Source of the DNA: Candidatus Microgenomates bacterium
Lineage (GTDB): Bacteria > Patescibacteriota > Microgenomatia > Daviesbacterales > UBA10151
Direction of reading: 5' to 3'
Assembly: GCA_016182045.1 (NCBI GenBank)
Contig: JACOYE010000014.1
Span: forward strand, 1 to 43,971
DNA: 43,971 nt
Positions 28,482 through 36,663 of this stretch are shown here, one piece after another (positions within the stretch are counted from its first letter, which is position 1; each line of letters starts with the position of its first letter). Made by a program: the position numbers and the translations under genes. The notes under the pieces were generated by a model. The model did no database searches. It was not told the DNA's origin and saw only the letters and a program-made list of their open reading frames with translations.

Positions 28482-29945
28482 ATGATAAAAAATTTAACAA
28501 TTTCTAAATTTATAACCGTTTTTCTATTGTCAATATTTGTCCTGTTGATCTTGGTCACCAGGGTGCAGGCGCAAGAATCTCCCGAAGAAATTGCCCAAAA
28601 ATATGGAGTTACCTTTCCGGTTGCCGAGCTTGGTAACTGTGGTAGTATTGCTGAATGTAGAACCTATTGTGAAGATCCTGTTAATGCCACAACTTGCATA
28701 GATTACGCCAAAGCCAAGGGTTTTTATCAGGAAGATCCTACTGTAACTGATAAGGACAGAATTTTACAGCAAGCAAAAAGCATATTAGGTTGTGATTCAT
28801 ATGATGCTTGCCAAAACTATTGTGAGGTTCCCGCAAACTATGATAGATGTGACTCATTTGCCAAATCACAAGGCATTGCTGGTGGTGTGGTAAATGATCC
28901 ATCTCAAAGTGGAATTTTGGATCAGGCCAGATCAGTTTTGGGTTGTACTTCAGCTGATTTATGTAAATCATTCTGTGAGCAAGAAGCCAATCGGACCAGA
29001 TGTGCTGAATTTGCCAACACAGTTGGTCTTCATGGAGGCGAACAACGGGTAGGGCCAGGCGGTTGTAACTCGGAGGCAACTTGTAGGACCTTTTGTTCTG
29101 ATCCGGCAAACTATCAAATTTGTTCAGGATTTGCTACCTCCAGTGGGGGTACTTTTTCAGGCCCTGGCGGTTGTAACTCTGAAGCATCATGTCGTGCTTA
29201 TTGTAGTGAGCATGAGGATGAATGCCGAAGCTTAGGAGGTGCAGGGGGATCTCCGCCTCCTGGATACGATCCTCAGCAAATGTGTAATAGAACACCCAAT
29301 TGTGCCTGGCAAGGGAATACCTGTCAGTGTGGCTTTTATGGTGAGACAGAGGAGTCTCGACAAAAGGCAGGAGAATATGCTACATATTGTCAGGCCAATC
29401 CTGATAAATGTCAGAGTGGACAGGCAGGTGGTTTTGGCAGTCCAGTGCAACGTCAGGAATTTGAGTCTTTCTGTAGACAAAATCCAGAAAGATGCCAGCC
29501 CCCTACCGGAGGTTATCAAGGCGGCTACCAAGGGGATCCAGCCACAGAATGTGCCAAACAATCAGGTTGTTCCTGGACAGGTACCACTTGTCAGTGTTCG
29601 GGATCAGGTACCCAACCAAATTATAGTCCTTACCCCCAGCCTACATCCGGGAGTAGTTATGATCCAGCCACAGAATGTGCTAAAACTTCTGGTTGCTCTT
29701 GGACTGGTAGCAGTTGTCAGTGTTCAACTAGTACCCAGACAACAACTACAGAGTCAAACCCGACTTCCGCTCCAACTCAAGAATCGCAGCCAACTTCAGA
29801 ATCCACCAGTACTGATCCAGCCACAGCATGCAATCAAACATCAGGTTGTTCCTGGATAGGCTCAACCTGCCAGTGTGGCAGCACTCAGGGGATAAGCACT
29901 AATCGGGATTTTCTTCAAATCATCTTGGAATGGCTGGGATTTTAG
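28482..29945 (+). CDS. Secreted Cys-rich repeat protein
   Basis: Signal peptide-like N-terminus; repeated LGC-C-YC-C units and DPATECAK(Q/T)SGCSWTG(T/S)(T/S)CQCS units; starts immediately after the previous stop. Confidence 0.75.
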   Translation: MIKNLTISKFITVFLLSIFVLLILVTRVQAQESPEEIAQKYGVTFPVAELGNCGSIAECRTYCEDPVNATTCIDYAKAKGFYQEDPTVTDKDRILQQAKSILGCDSYDACQNYCEVPANYDRCDSFAKSQGIAGGVVNDPSQSGILDQARSVLGCTSADLCKSFCEQEANRTRCAEFANTVGLHGGEQRVGPGGCNSEATCRTFCSDPANYQICSGFATSSGGTFSGPGGCNSEASCRAYCSEHEDECRSLGGAGGSPPPGYDPQQMCNRTPNCAWQGNTCQCGFYGETEESRQKAGEYATYCQANPDKCQSGQAGGFGSPVQRQEFESFCRQNPERCQPPTGGYQGGYQGDPATECAKQSGCSWTGTTCQCSGSGTQPNYSPYPQPTSGSSYDPATECAKTSGCSWTGSSCQCSTSTQTTTTESNPTSAPTQESQPTSESTSTDPATACNQTSGCSWIGSTCQCGSTQGISTNRDFLQIILEWLGF

Positions 29946-29947
29946 TG

Positions 29948-30030
29948 TCCAGAGGGAAGGATTCGAACCTTCGCAGGGAAAACCCGGTTGATTTACAGTC
30001 AACTGCAATTGGCCACTCTGCCACCTCTGG
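29948..30030 (-). tRNA. tRNA-Tyr(GTA), long variable arm, C1:G72
   Basis: CCAGAGG/CCTCTGG acceptor stem, GTTGA-CTGTAAA-TCAAC anticodon arm, GAAGG-TTCGAAT-CCTTC T-arm, CGGGTTTTCCCTGC variable arm; no encoded CCA. Confidence 0.93.
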
Positions 30031-30114
30031 CTAAAGTTAATTATACCTAATTCTGCTATAATTTTCCTGAAAGGAAAATTAACAGGTTCTGCAAGCACGA
30101 GCTATAATATCTCA

Positions 30115-30143
30115 TTGCGAAGTGCGAAGCAGGTCCTTATAAT
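30115..30143 (+). promoter_or_regulatory. Sigma70-like promoter for the PBP gene (candidate leaderless transcript)
   Basis: TTGCGA-17 nt-TATAAT (30138-30143), ATG at 30152. Confidence 0.55.
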
Positions 30144-30151
30144 CTTTCTAT

Positions 30152-32707
30152 ATGACCTCAGGTTCCTGGAAGGCTAGAAGAGAGTATTCTAGGGTTTGGA
30201 AATTCAAATTTTTATCCAATTTATCCACCGGAATGCTCATTATTGTGATCGGTTTTTTGCTGCTTCTTTTTGGATCTGTGATTTTTTTTGCCACCCAAAT
30301 TCCCAATCCCCAGGATTTAACCAACCGCAATCTGGCCCAGTCCACCAAAATTTTTGATAAAGACGGGGAACTACTCTACGATATCTATCAGGACCAAAAT
30401 AGAACACCTATAAAACTTTCCGAAATACCCCAATATGTAAAAGAGGCTACTATTGCCATAGAAGATAAGGATTTCTACAAACATAAGGGCTTTTCCCTTG
30501 TGGGAATAACAAGATCGGTTTTTGATCTGGCTGTCTACAGGCGCGTTTCTGGTGGTTCCACCCTGACACAACAACTTGTTAAAAATGCTCTCCTGTCAGG
30601 GGAGAGGACTCTGACTAGAAAACTTAAGGAATTTATTCTGGCTGTTCAGGTGGAAAGAGCCTATTCCAAAGATCAAATTTTGGAAATGTATCTTAATGAA
30701 ATACCCTATGGTGGAACCGCTTACGGCATTGAGGCTGCGGCCAATTTATATTTTGGAAAGAGTACCAAGGATTTGAATTTGGCTGAGGCAGCACTCCTGG
30801 CAGGTCTTCCCCAAAGGCCGTCTGTTTACTCTCCGTACGGAACAAACCCGGAACTTTCCAAGCAAAGACAAAAACAGGTGTTAAGAAGAATGGTGGAAGA
30901 TGAGTATATCACCAAAGATGAAGCAGAGGTAGCTGAGAGACAGCAGTTAACCTACAGGACAAGCCAAAATGAAGTTGGATTTAAAGCTCCCCATTTTGTC
31001 CTGTATGTTAAGGCCAAACTGATTGAACAGTTTGGAGATAAGATGGTTGAGCAAGGAGGCTTACGAGTGACCACCTCCTTGGATTATAAACTGCAAAAAC
31101 AGGTGGAAGAAATAGTCAAAAAGGAGATTGATAACTTATCTTCTGCCAAAGTTGGCAATGGAGCAAGTGTAGTTTTGGATGCCAAAGGAGGGCAGATTTT
31201 GGCCATGGTGGGAAGTAAAGATTATTTTGCTGATTCTGCGCCGGAAGGTTGTGATGAAGGACAAAGTTGCGTCTTTGAGCCAAATGTTAATGTGGTGATA
31301 AGAGCCAGACAACCAGGATCTGCCACCAAACCAATTGCCTATTCAGCGGCTTTGGAAAAAGGTTACACAGCCTCTCAGGTCTATATAGATGTTAAAACCG
31401 AATTCCCCGGGGGAGACAGACCAACTTATATTCCTGTCAATTATGATGGTCAATACCATGGTGTGGTTCAGATGAGATATGCTTTAGGTAACTCCTACAA
31501 TATTCCGGCCGTTAAAAATTTGGCTCTGGTGGGAGTAAGGGATGTACTGGAATTAGGCTACAGAATGGGTTTAACCACCTGGGAGCCGTCTGAGGAAAAT
31601 GTCAATTCTGTAGGTTTGAGTTTGGTTTTAGGAGGTAGAGAAGTAAGACTTTTAGATTTGGCATCGGCCTTTTCAGTGTTAGCCAACAAAGGCAGACAAC
31701 AAGACCCCATCTCAATTCTTAAAGTGACGGATTCTAAGGGTAAAACTTTATTTGAACATCATCCGAGTGAGGGAAGAAAAGTTTTAGACGAAGGCATTAC
31801 TTTTATAATCTCCGATATTTTATCTGATAATGGTGCCAGAACCGCCGCTTTCGGTTCCAACTCGGTTTTAAATATTGCTGGTAAAACTGCTGCCGTTAAA
31901 ACCGGTACTACTGATGAAAAAAGAGACAATTGGGCTATTGGTTTCACCCCCTCTTTTGTGGTGGGAGTTTGGGTTGGTAATAACGACAACTCTATAATGA
32001 GTCCGACTGTCTCATCAGGTGTAACAGGAGCCTCACCTATTTGGAACAAAATTATGACATTAGTTATAAAAGATAAGCAGAATGAACCATTTGAAAGACC
32101 GCCGAATGTTTTACAGGAAGAAGTGGATGGTTTGATGAGCGGTAAGCCTCATCCCGGTTCCCCTACCAGAAGAGAATACTTTATTGCCGGAACCGAACCC
32201 AAGGGGGAATCTCCTGCATATCAGCGAGCCAAAGTTTGCAGACAAAATCCGCACAGATTGGCAAATGATGGTGAAGAGTCTGATGAGAAAGACGTGATTA
32301 TCTTGAAAGAAGATGATCCAACAGGAGCCGATAAGTGGCAAAAAGGGATTGATGAGTGGGTTTTGACCTCTGTCGATCCCAGGTTTGTGGGAGCAACTAA
32401 AGGCTGTAGCGGAATTCCGGGATTTTCTGCTGGGGGAGGTGGCGCTATAGAGATTGTTAATGTTTCCAATGGAGCCAATGTACCCAGGGTGTTTGATGTT
32501 TTAGCAAAAACTAACTCCCCTGCCGGAGTTAAAAAGGTGACATGGCTGATTGATGGAGGCGTAAAATCCACTCAAACTTCCGAACCATTTGCTTTGCATG
32601 TGGAGTTTCCGGTTGGTGATAAGGGCTCACACACAATTACCGCCACTTTGGAAGATAACAACGGCGGCACATTTTCCACCTCAATTGGAGTAACCGTGGC
32701 CCTTTAG
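30152..32707 (+). CDS. Class A penicillin-binding protein (PBP1A-like)
   Basis: Transglycosylase motifs EDKDFYKHKGFS, GGSTLTQQLVKN; transpeptidase motifs around RQPGSATKPI, GNSYNIPAV, KTGTTDEKRDNWAIGF. Confidence 0.95.
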   Translation: MTSGSWKARREYSRVWKFKFLSNLSTGMLIIVIGFLLLLFGSVIFFATQIPNPQDLTNRNLAQSTKIFDKDGELLYDIYQDQNRTPIKLSEIPQYVKEATIAIEDKDFYKHKGFSLVGITRSVFDLAVYRRVSGGSTLTQQLVKNALLSGERTLTRKLKEFILAVQVERAYSKDQILEMYLNEIPYGGTAYGIEAAANLYFGKSTKDLNLAEAALLAGLPQRPSVYSPYGTNPELSKQRQKQVLRRMVEDEYITKDEAEVAERQQLTYRTSQNEVGFKAPHFVLYVKAKLIEQFGDKMVEQGGLRVTTSLDYKLQKQVEEIVKKEIDNLSSAKVGNGASVVLDAKGGQILAMVGSKDYFADSAPEGCDEGQSCVFEPNVNVVIRARQPGSATKPIAYSAALEKGYTASQVYIDVKTEFPGGDRPTYIPVNYDGQYHGVVQMRYALGNSYNIPAVKNLALVGVRDVLELGYRMGLTTWEPSEENVNSVGLSLVLGGREVRLLDLASAFSVLANKGRQQDPISILKVTDSKGKTLFEHHPSEGRKVLDEGITFIISDILSDNGARTAAFGSNSVLNIAGKTAAVKTGTTDEKRDNWAIGFTPSFVVGVWVGNNDNSIMSPTVSSGVTGASPIWNKIMTLVIKDKQNEPFERPPNVLQEEVDGLMSGKPHPGSPTRREYFIAGTEPKGESPAYQRAKVCRQNPHRLANDGEESDEKDVIILKEDDPTGADKWQKGIDEWVLTSVDPRFVGATKGCSGIPGFSAGGGGAIEIVNVSNGANVPRVFDVLAKTNSPAGVKKVTWLIDGGVKSTQTSEPFALHVEFPVGDKGSHTITATLEDNNGGTFSTSIGVTVAL

Positions 32708-32708
32708 A

Positions 32709-32737
32709 TTTGAATCTTATCTCATAGTGTGTTATAC
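32709..32737 (+). promoter_or_regulatory. Sigma70-like promoter upstream of the VanW-like gene
   Basis: TTGAAT-17 nt-TATACT. Confidence 0.5.
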
Positions 32738-32746
32738 TATTGTTTC

Positions 32747-32774
32747 ATCAGGCTTAAAATGGGCCTGATTTTTT
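32747..32774 (+). terminator. Terminator-like hairpin with T-run directly abutting ATG of the VanW-like gene
   Basis: ATCAGGC-loop-GCCTGAT then TTTTT, ATG at 32775. Confidence 0.6.
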
Positions 32775-33425
32775 ATGTCACCAAATCTTATAGCAGCTCT
32801 GACAACTATTTCTCTTTTCGTTTTGGGAGACCAGTCTTCACTAGTTGTACCTTCTGATCATCTATTGGCTCAGCATGAAATATCTTTAAATAATCGCCAG
32901 AGCGATAAATGGGTAAATGACATTTTTAAAGACAATATCTTGCTTAATTTGGCTTACATGAGTGGTAAGGTGTCAGGAAAAGATACAATTTCCTGGGATG
33001 AAGTTAGAAAGCCTTTTTCTTATCAATTTAAATTAGATCCAGGTAGAACCTTTGCCTATCATGAGGATGTATTCCTTGAGTATCAGGACAAAGTAGTCAA
33101 AACCACCAATGCTCACTTTAACGCTTCAGAAGGATTTAAATCTGATGGATATTTGATGGGCGATGGTGTTTGTCATTTGGCCTCTTTAATATATTGGGTT
33201 GCCAAAGATGCTGGGCTTGAGACTGAAGCTCGCACCAACCATAATTTTGCCGTCATTCCAGATATCTCAAGGGAATATGGGGTATCCATTTATAATTATC
33301 CGGCAAGATTTGAGGCTAATGCCAAACAAAATTTATATATAACCAATAACGGGGAAAAAACCATCACTTTTAAATTTGAATACCAGAATGAAAATCTAAA
33401 GGTATCTGTTGTTGAATCTAATTAG
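32775..33425 (+). CDS. VanW-like protein
   Basis: GDGVCHLASLIYWVAKDAGLETEARTNHNFAVIPDISREYGVSIYNYP resembles the VanW family core. Confidence 0.6.
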   Translation: MSPNLIAALTTISLFVLGDQSSLVVPSDHLLAQHEISLNNRQSDKWVNDIFKDNILLNLAYMSGKVSGKDTISWDEVRKPFSYQFKLDPGRTFAYHEDVFLEYQDKVVKTTNAHFNASEGFKSDGYLMGDGVCHLASLIYWVAKDAGLETEARTNHNFAVIPDISREYGVSIYNYPARFEANAKQNLYITNNGEKTITFKFEYQNENLKVSVVESN

Positions 33426-35101
33426 TCAATTTCTATTTCCAAAACAGCCACTCTTTTTTCTATCCCCAGTTTATTTAAAACTCTTAAGTGAACTTCAGCC
33501 AGATTACCAATTTGCCTTTTAGGGTGGAAAAGTTCGGTTTGAACAACATTCCCACTTGTCGAGTGGGAAGCCAAAGCTTGTGAGATTTGATAAAGCTCAG
33601 CTAATGGGTTATCTGTACCATTCATTAGAGATATGGCTAATCTGTAGTTTTCCGAAGGATTTCTATCAGGCCCGATCTTAAATGCCTTCCCAATCTCAAA
33701 TATCCCAATATCTTTGTATCCCTTCCTTAAATTTCTTCCTACAACTTCCACCAAATTTGGCCACAAATTTTCCCTTAAGTATGCTGTTTCAGCAGAGATA
33801 GGGTTGGCCACTTTAACCAATTTTTCCTTATTAGCATCCAGGGCATTCAGAACATCTGTGGAATAAAAAGAATAGGTTTGGACTTCTGTCAAGCCCAGAT
33901 TCACTAATTTTTGTCTTAAATCCTCAATGGTTTTAAAAATTGGATCCTCTTTCTGCAAGGGTTCAGATTCAGAAACTTCCACAGCCGGAATTTTTTCATA
34001 CCCGTACATCCTGGCTACTTCCTCAATTATATCCTCCTCGATGTCAACATCCAGCCTGTAATATGGTGGTTCTACTTCCCAAACTGTGTTTCCACCCGCT
34101 CCGCCTGCGGAGCGAGGCGAGCTTAAGATATGGGGAGCTAGTTTAAATCCTAGTTTGGTTAGATAAGTTTCCACCTCTTCAGATTTGATTCCTACTCCTA
34201 TTAATGAATCTAATTTTTTCTTAGTGAGGGTGATCTTTTTGAGCTTATCTTCAAAATTCCCAACCATGGTAATGGAAACAATTTGTCCTCCCAACTCCTG
34301 GTACATTTTTATAGTTTGATTTAATGCCTGAAGAAGCCTAATTTTGGTTAGACCATGCTGGAATCTTTTGGAGGCCTCGGAAGGAAGTCCTAGCCTGGTG
34401 ACAGTTTTTCTAATATTTACAGGATCAAATATAGCTGCCTCCAAAAGAATGGTGGTTGTTGTTTCACTGACCTCAGAGTCTTTTCCTCCCATCACACCTG
34501 CCACTCCTATTGTATTTAGTGGATCAGCAATCAGTAAATCTAAACCTTGAAGATCTCTTGTTTTTCCATCCAAGGTAGTAATTCTTTCTCCCTTCTTGGC
34601 AGTTCTGACCAAAATGTGTTCATCTTTAACCGCTCTTGCATCAAAAGAATGTAAAGGCTGGCCATACTCAAGCATCACTAAATTGGTAATATCAGTGATA
34701 TTGTTTACAGATCTCATGCCAGAATTTTCCAATCTGGTGACCCAATCCTGGGGAGATTTTTCCACCTTTAGTCCTGTTATTTTGGTAACAGTATAAAAAG
34801 GAGCAAGTTGGGGATTTTCAACCTCAACCTGAGTCGTTGGTAAATCTTTTTGTTTCCAGGCGAATTCAGCCTCTTGAGGCTCCTCAAAAAGCAACTTAGA
34901 GCCGGTGATGGCAGCTACCTCGTAAGCTATACCCCGCATGGAAAGTAAATCAGCCCGGTTATAGCCTTTCATATCCAGCTCAAAGTAAGAATCAGTTACC
35001 TCTTTGACCCCCACTGTCCGAAGCGGTAATAGAGCTATTAACTCCTCAATAGAGCAATTAAGAGCAACTAATTCTTTAAGCCAAGCAATGGGTATCCGCA
35101 T
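33422..35101 (-). CDS. pheT: Phenylalanyl-tRNA synthetase beta subunit, short form
   Basis: MRIPIAWLKELV, YNRADLLSMRGIAYEVAAI, DITNLVMLEYGQPLHSFDA, EEDIIEEVARMYGYEKIP; ends without an evident FDX-ACB domain. Confidence 0.93.
   Translation of the reverse strand: MRIPIAWLKELVALNCSIEELIALLPLRTVGVKEVTDSYFELDMKGYNRADLLSMRGIAYEVAAITGSKLLFEEPQEAEFAWKQKDLPTTQVEVENPQLAPFYTVTKITGLKVEKSPQDWVTRLENSGMRSVNNITDITNLVMLEYGQPLHSFDARAVKDEHILVRTAKKGERITTLDGKTRDLQGLDLLIADPLNTIGVAGVMGGKDSEVSETTTTILLEAAIFDPVNIRKTVTRLGLPSEASKRFQHGLTKIRLLQALNQTIKMYQELGGQIVSITMVGNFEDKLKKITLTKKKLDSLIGVGIKSEEVETYLTKLGFKLAPHILSSPRSAGGAGGNTVWEVEPPYYRLDVDIEEDIIEEVARMYGYEKIPAVEVSESEPLQKEDPIFKTIEDLRQKLVNLGLTEVQTYSFYSTDVLNALDANKEKLVKVANPISAETAYLRENLWPNLVEVVGRNLRKGYKDIGIFEIGKAFKIGPDRNPSENYRLAISLMNGTDNPLAELYQISQALASHSTSGNVVQTELFHPKRQIGNLAEVHLRVLNKLGIEKRVAVLEIEID
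33549..33569 (-). repeat. Palindrome inside pheT (SHSTSG)
   Basis: TTCCCACTTGTCGAGTGGGAA. Confidence 0.8.
34093..34121 (-). repeat. 29-nt palindromic element inside pheT (encodes SPRSAGGAG)
   Basis: Minus strand CTCGCCTCGCTCCGCAGGCGGAGCGGGTG; one mismatch to the atpA copy. Confidence 0.9.
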
Positions 35102-36139
35102 TTAATATTTCTCCAAAAAGCTTAAATCACCGCTATTAAAAAGTCGGATATCTTCAATGCCTTCCCTAAGCATGACCATCCGGCCCGGTCCCACTCCCCA
35201 GGCTATCCCGGAATAAATATTTGGATCAATCCCCCCTGCTTTTAAAACATCAGGATGAATCATGCCTGCACCAGCAAGTTCCAAAAAACCAGTCTGTCCA
35301 CAAACTTTGCAACCCTTTCCTTTACAAAACACACAGGATGCATCCACCCCCACTCCCGGTTCCACAAAGGGATAGTATTTTGGCCTAAGTCTTGCTTTGA
35401 TATCCTGTCCTAATGTGCCCTTAAAAAAGTATTCTGATAAATATTGAAGATGAGCCATACTGACACCCTTGTCTACATATACTATTTCAAATTGTTCAAA
35501 AGTATGCTCGTGTCTGGCATCAACATTTTCGAATCTGAAGCATCTGCCCAGATTCATCATCCTGATGGGCGGTGTATTGTCTTTGAGGATTCGGATTTGA
35601 GAATTAGATGTATGTGTTCTTAATAATAATTTGGAACTTGGAACTTGGAACTTGGAACTTATATAAAAGGTATCCCAAAGATCCCTGGCAGGATGATTCT
35701 CGGGAATATTTAGAACTTCAAAATTGTTGTAATCAGTATCAATATGGGGGGCATCAGCTTCCACAAATCCTAAATTTTTAAATAGTTTAACAATTTCCTG
35801 CTCAAATTGTGTCACAGGGTGCAGATGTCCTTTTCTAGCCTTCAACCTCGAAGGTTGCAGCGTTAAGTTTTCTTCTGATAACCTTTTATAACTTTCCTCA
35901 CGAATATTTGTTCTTTTTTCATTTATCCCCTCTTCTAATTGCTGTTTAACCTGATTAAAAGTGGGGCCAATAATTTTTAACTGATCCTGGGAAAGAGTGG
36001 AAAATTGTTTGGAAAGTTGATCTACTGCCCCATTTTTGCCAAAAAGCTCCAAAAAAATCTCATCCAATTCTTTTAAAGTTTTAGCCTTTTGGATTTTTTC
36101 TAGATAATCTTTTTGTATCTGGGAAATCTTTTCTTCCAT
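35102..36139 (-). CDS. pheS: Phenylalanyl-tRNA synthetase alpha subunit
   Basis: GHLHPVTQFEQEIVKLFKNLGF, LLRTHTSNSQIR, FEQFEIVYVDKG, GVGPGRMVMLREGIEDIRLF. Confidence 0.96.
   Translation of the reverse strand: MEEKISQIQKDYLEKIQKAKTLKELDEIFLELFGKNGAVDQLSKQFSTLSQDQLKIIGPTFNQVKQQLEEGINEKRTNIREESYKRLSEENLTLQPSRLKARKGHLHPVTQFEQEIVKLFKNLGFVEADAPHIDTDYNNFEVLNIPENHPARDLWDTFYISSKFQVPSSKLLLRTHTSNSQIRILKDNTPPIRMMNLGRCFRFENVDARHEHTFEQFEIVYVDKGVSMAHLQYLSEYFFKGTLGQDIKARLRPKYYPFVEPGVGVDASCVFCKGKGCKVCGQTGFLELAGAGMIHPDVLKAGGIDPNIYSGIAWGVGPGRMVMLREGIEDIRLFNSGDLSFLEKY
35631..35658 (-). repeat. Period-7 tandem array inside pheS, four exact units
   Basis: (TTGGAAC)x4 on +, encoding SSKFQVPSSK region. Confidence 0.95.
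35841..35860 (-). repeat. Palindrome inside pheS (LQPSRL)
   Basis: TTCAACCTCGAAGGTTGCAG on +; 18/20 identity to the MurT copy. Confidence 0.85.
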
Positions 36140-36157
36140 GCTAGATTGATTCTAGCA

Positions 36158-36502
36158 TTACTTGACCTCTGCCACAATCTTTTTAAAATCCTCCGGATGA
36201 TTTACTGCCAAATCGGCCATCATTTTTCTATCAAGTAAGATATTTTTTTCTTTTAAAGAATGCATGAATTTGGAATAACTTAAGCCTTCGGCTCTGACAG
36301 CATTTCCAAGTTGGATAATCCAAAGTTTCCTCATGTCGCGCTTTCTCTGCTTTCTTCCGGCAAAAGCATACTCTCCTGCATGCAAAAGTGAGGACTTGGC
36401 CTCTCTGATCAGTTTGGACCTTCCACCACGGTGGCCTTTGGTCAGCTTTAATACTTTTTTATGCCTTTTGTGGGATGTTACCCCTCTTTTTACTCGTGCC
36501 AT
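36158..36502 (-). CDS. rplT: 50S ribosomal protein L20
   Basis: MARVKRGVTSHKRHKKVLKLTKGHRGGRSKLIREAK. Confidence 0.97.
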   Translation of the reverse strand: MARVKRGVTSHKRHKKVLKLTKGHRGGRSKLIREAKSSLLHAGEYAFAGRKQRKRDMRKLWIIQLGNAVRAEGLSYSKFMHSLKEKNILLDRKMMADLAVNHPEDFKKIVAEVK

Positions 36503-36518
36503 AGTATTTCCATAAATG

Positions 36519-36662
36519 TTATTTCCTTCCCGTTTTCATTTTAAAGTATTCTATTATTTTTGTATGCCATCTGCCACTATTTTGTCCAGAATAATTCCTG
36601 TTTCCTTCAGAACCAGATCTTGATTTGGCTGTTTGTCTAAAATTTCTTGTTTCTCTCCCCAT
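36519..36662 (-). CDS. Unlisted 47-aa basic small ORF coupled between rpmI and rplT
   Basis: ATG at 36662, 1 nt after the rpmI TAA; AGGA with 7-nt spacing; MGRETRNFRQTAKSRSGSEGNRNYSGQNSGRWHTKIIEYFKMKTGRK*. Confidence 0.6.
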   Translation of the reverse strand: MGRETRNFRQTAKSRSGSEGNRNYSGQNSGRWHTKIIEYFKMKTGRK

Positions 36663-36663
36663 T

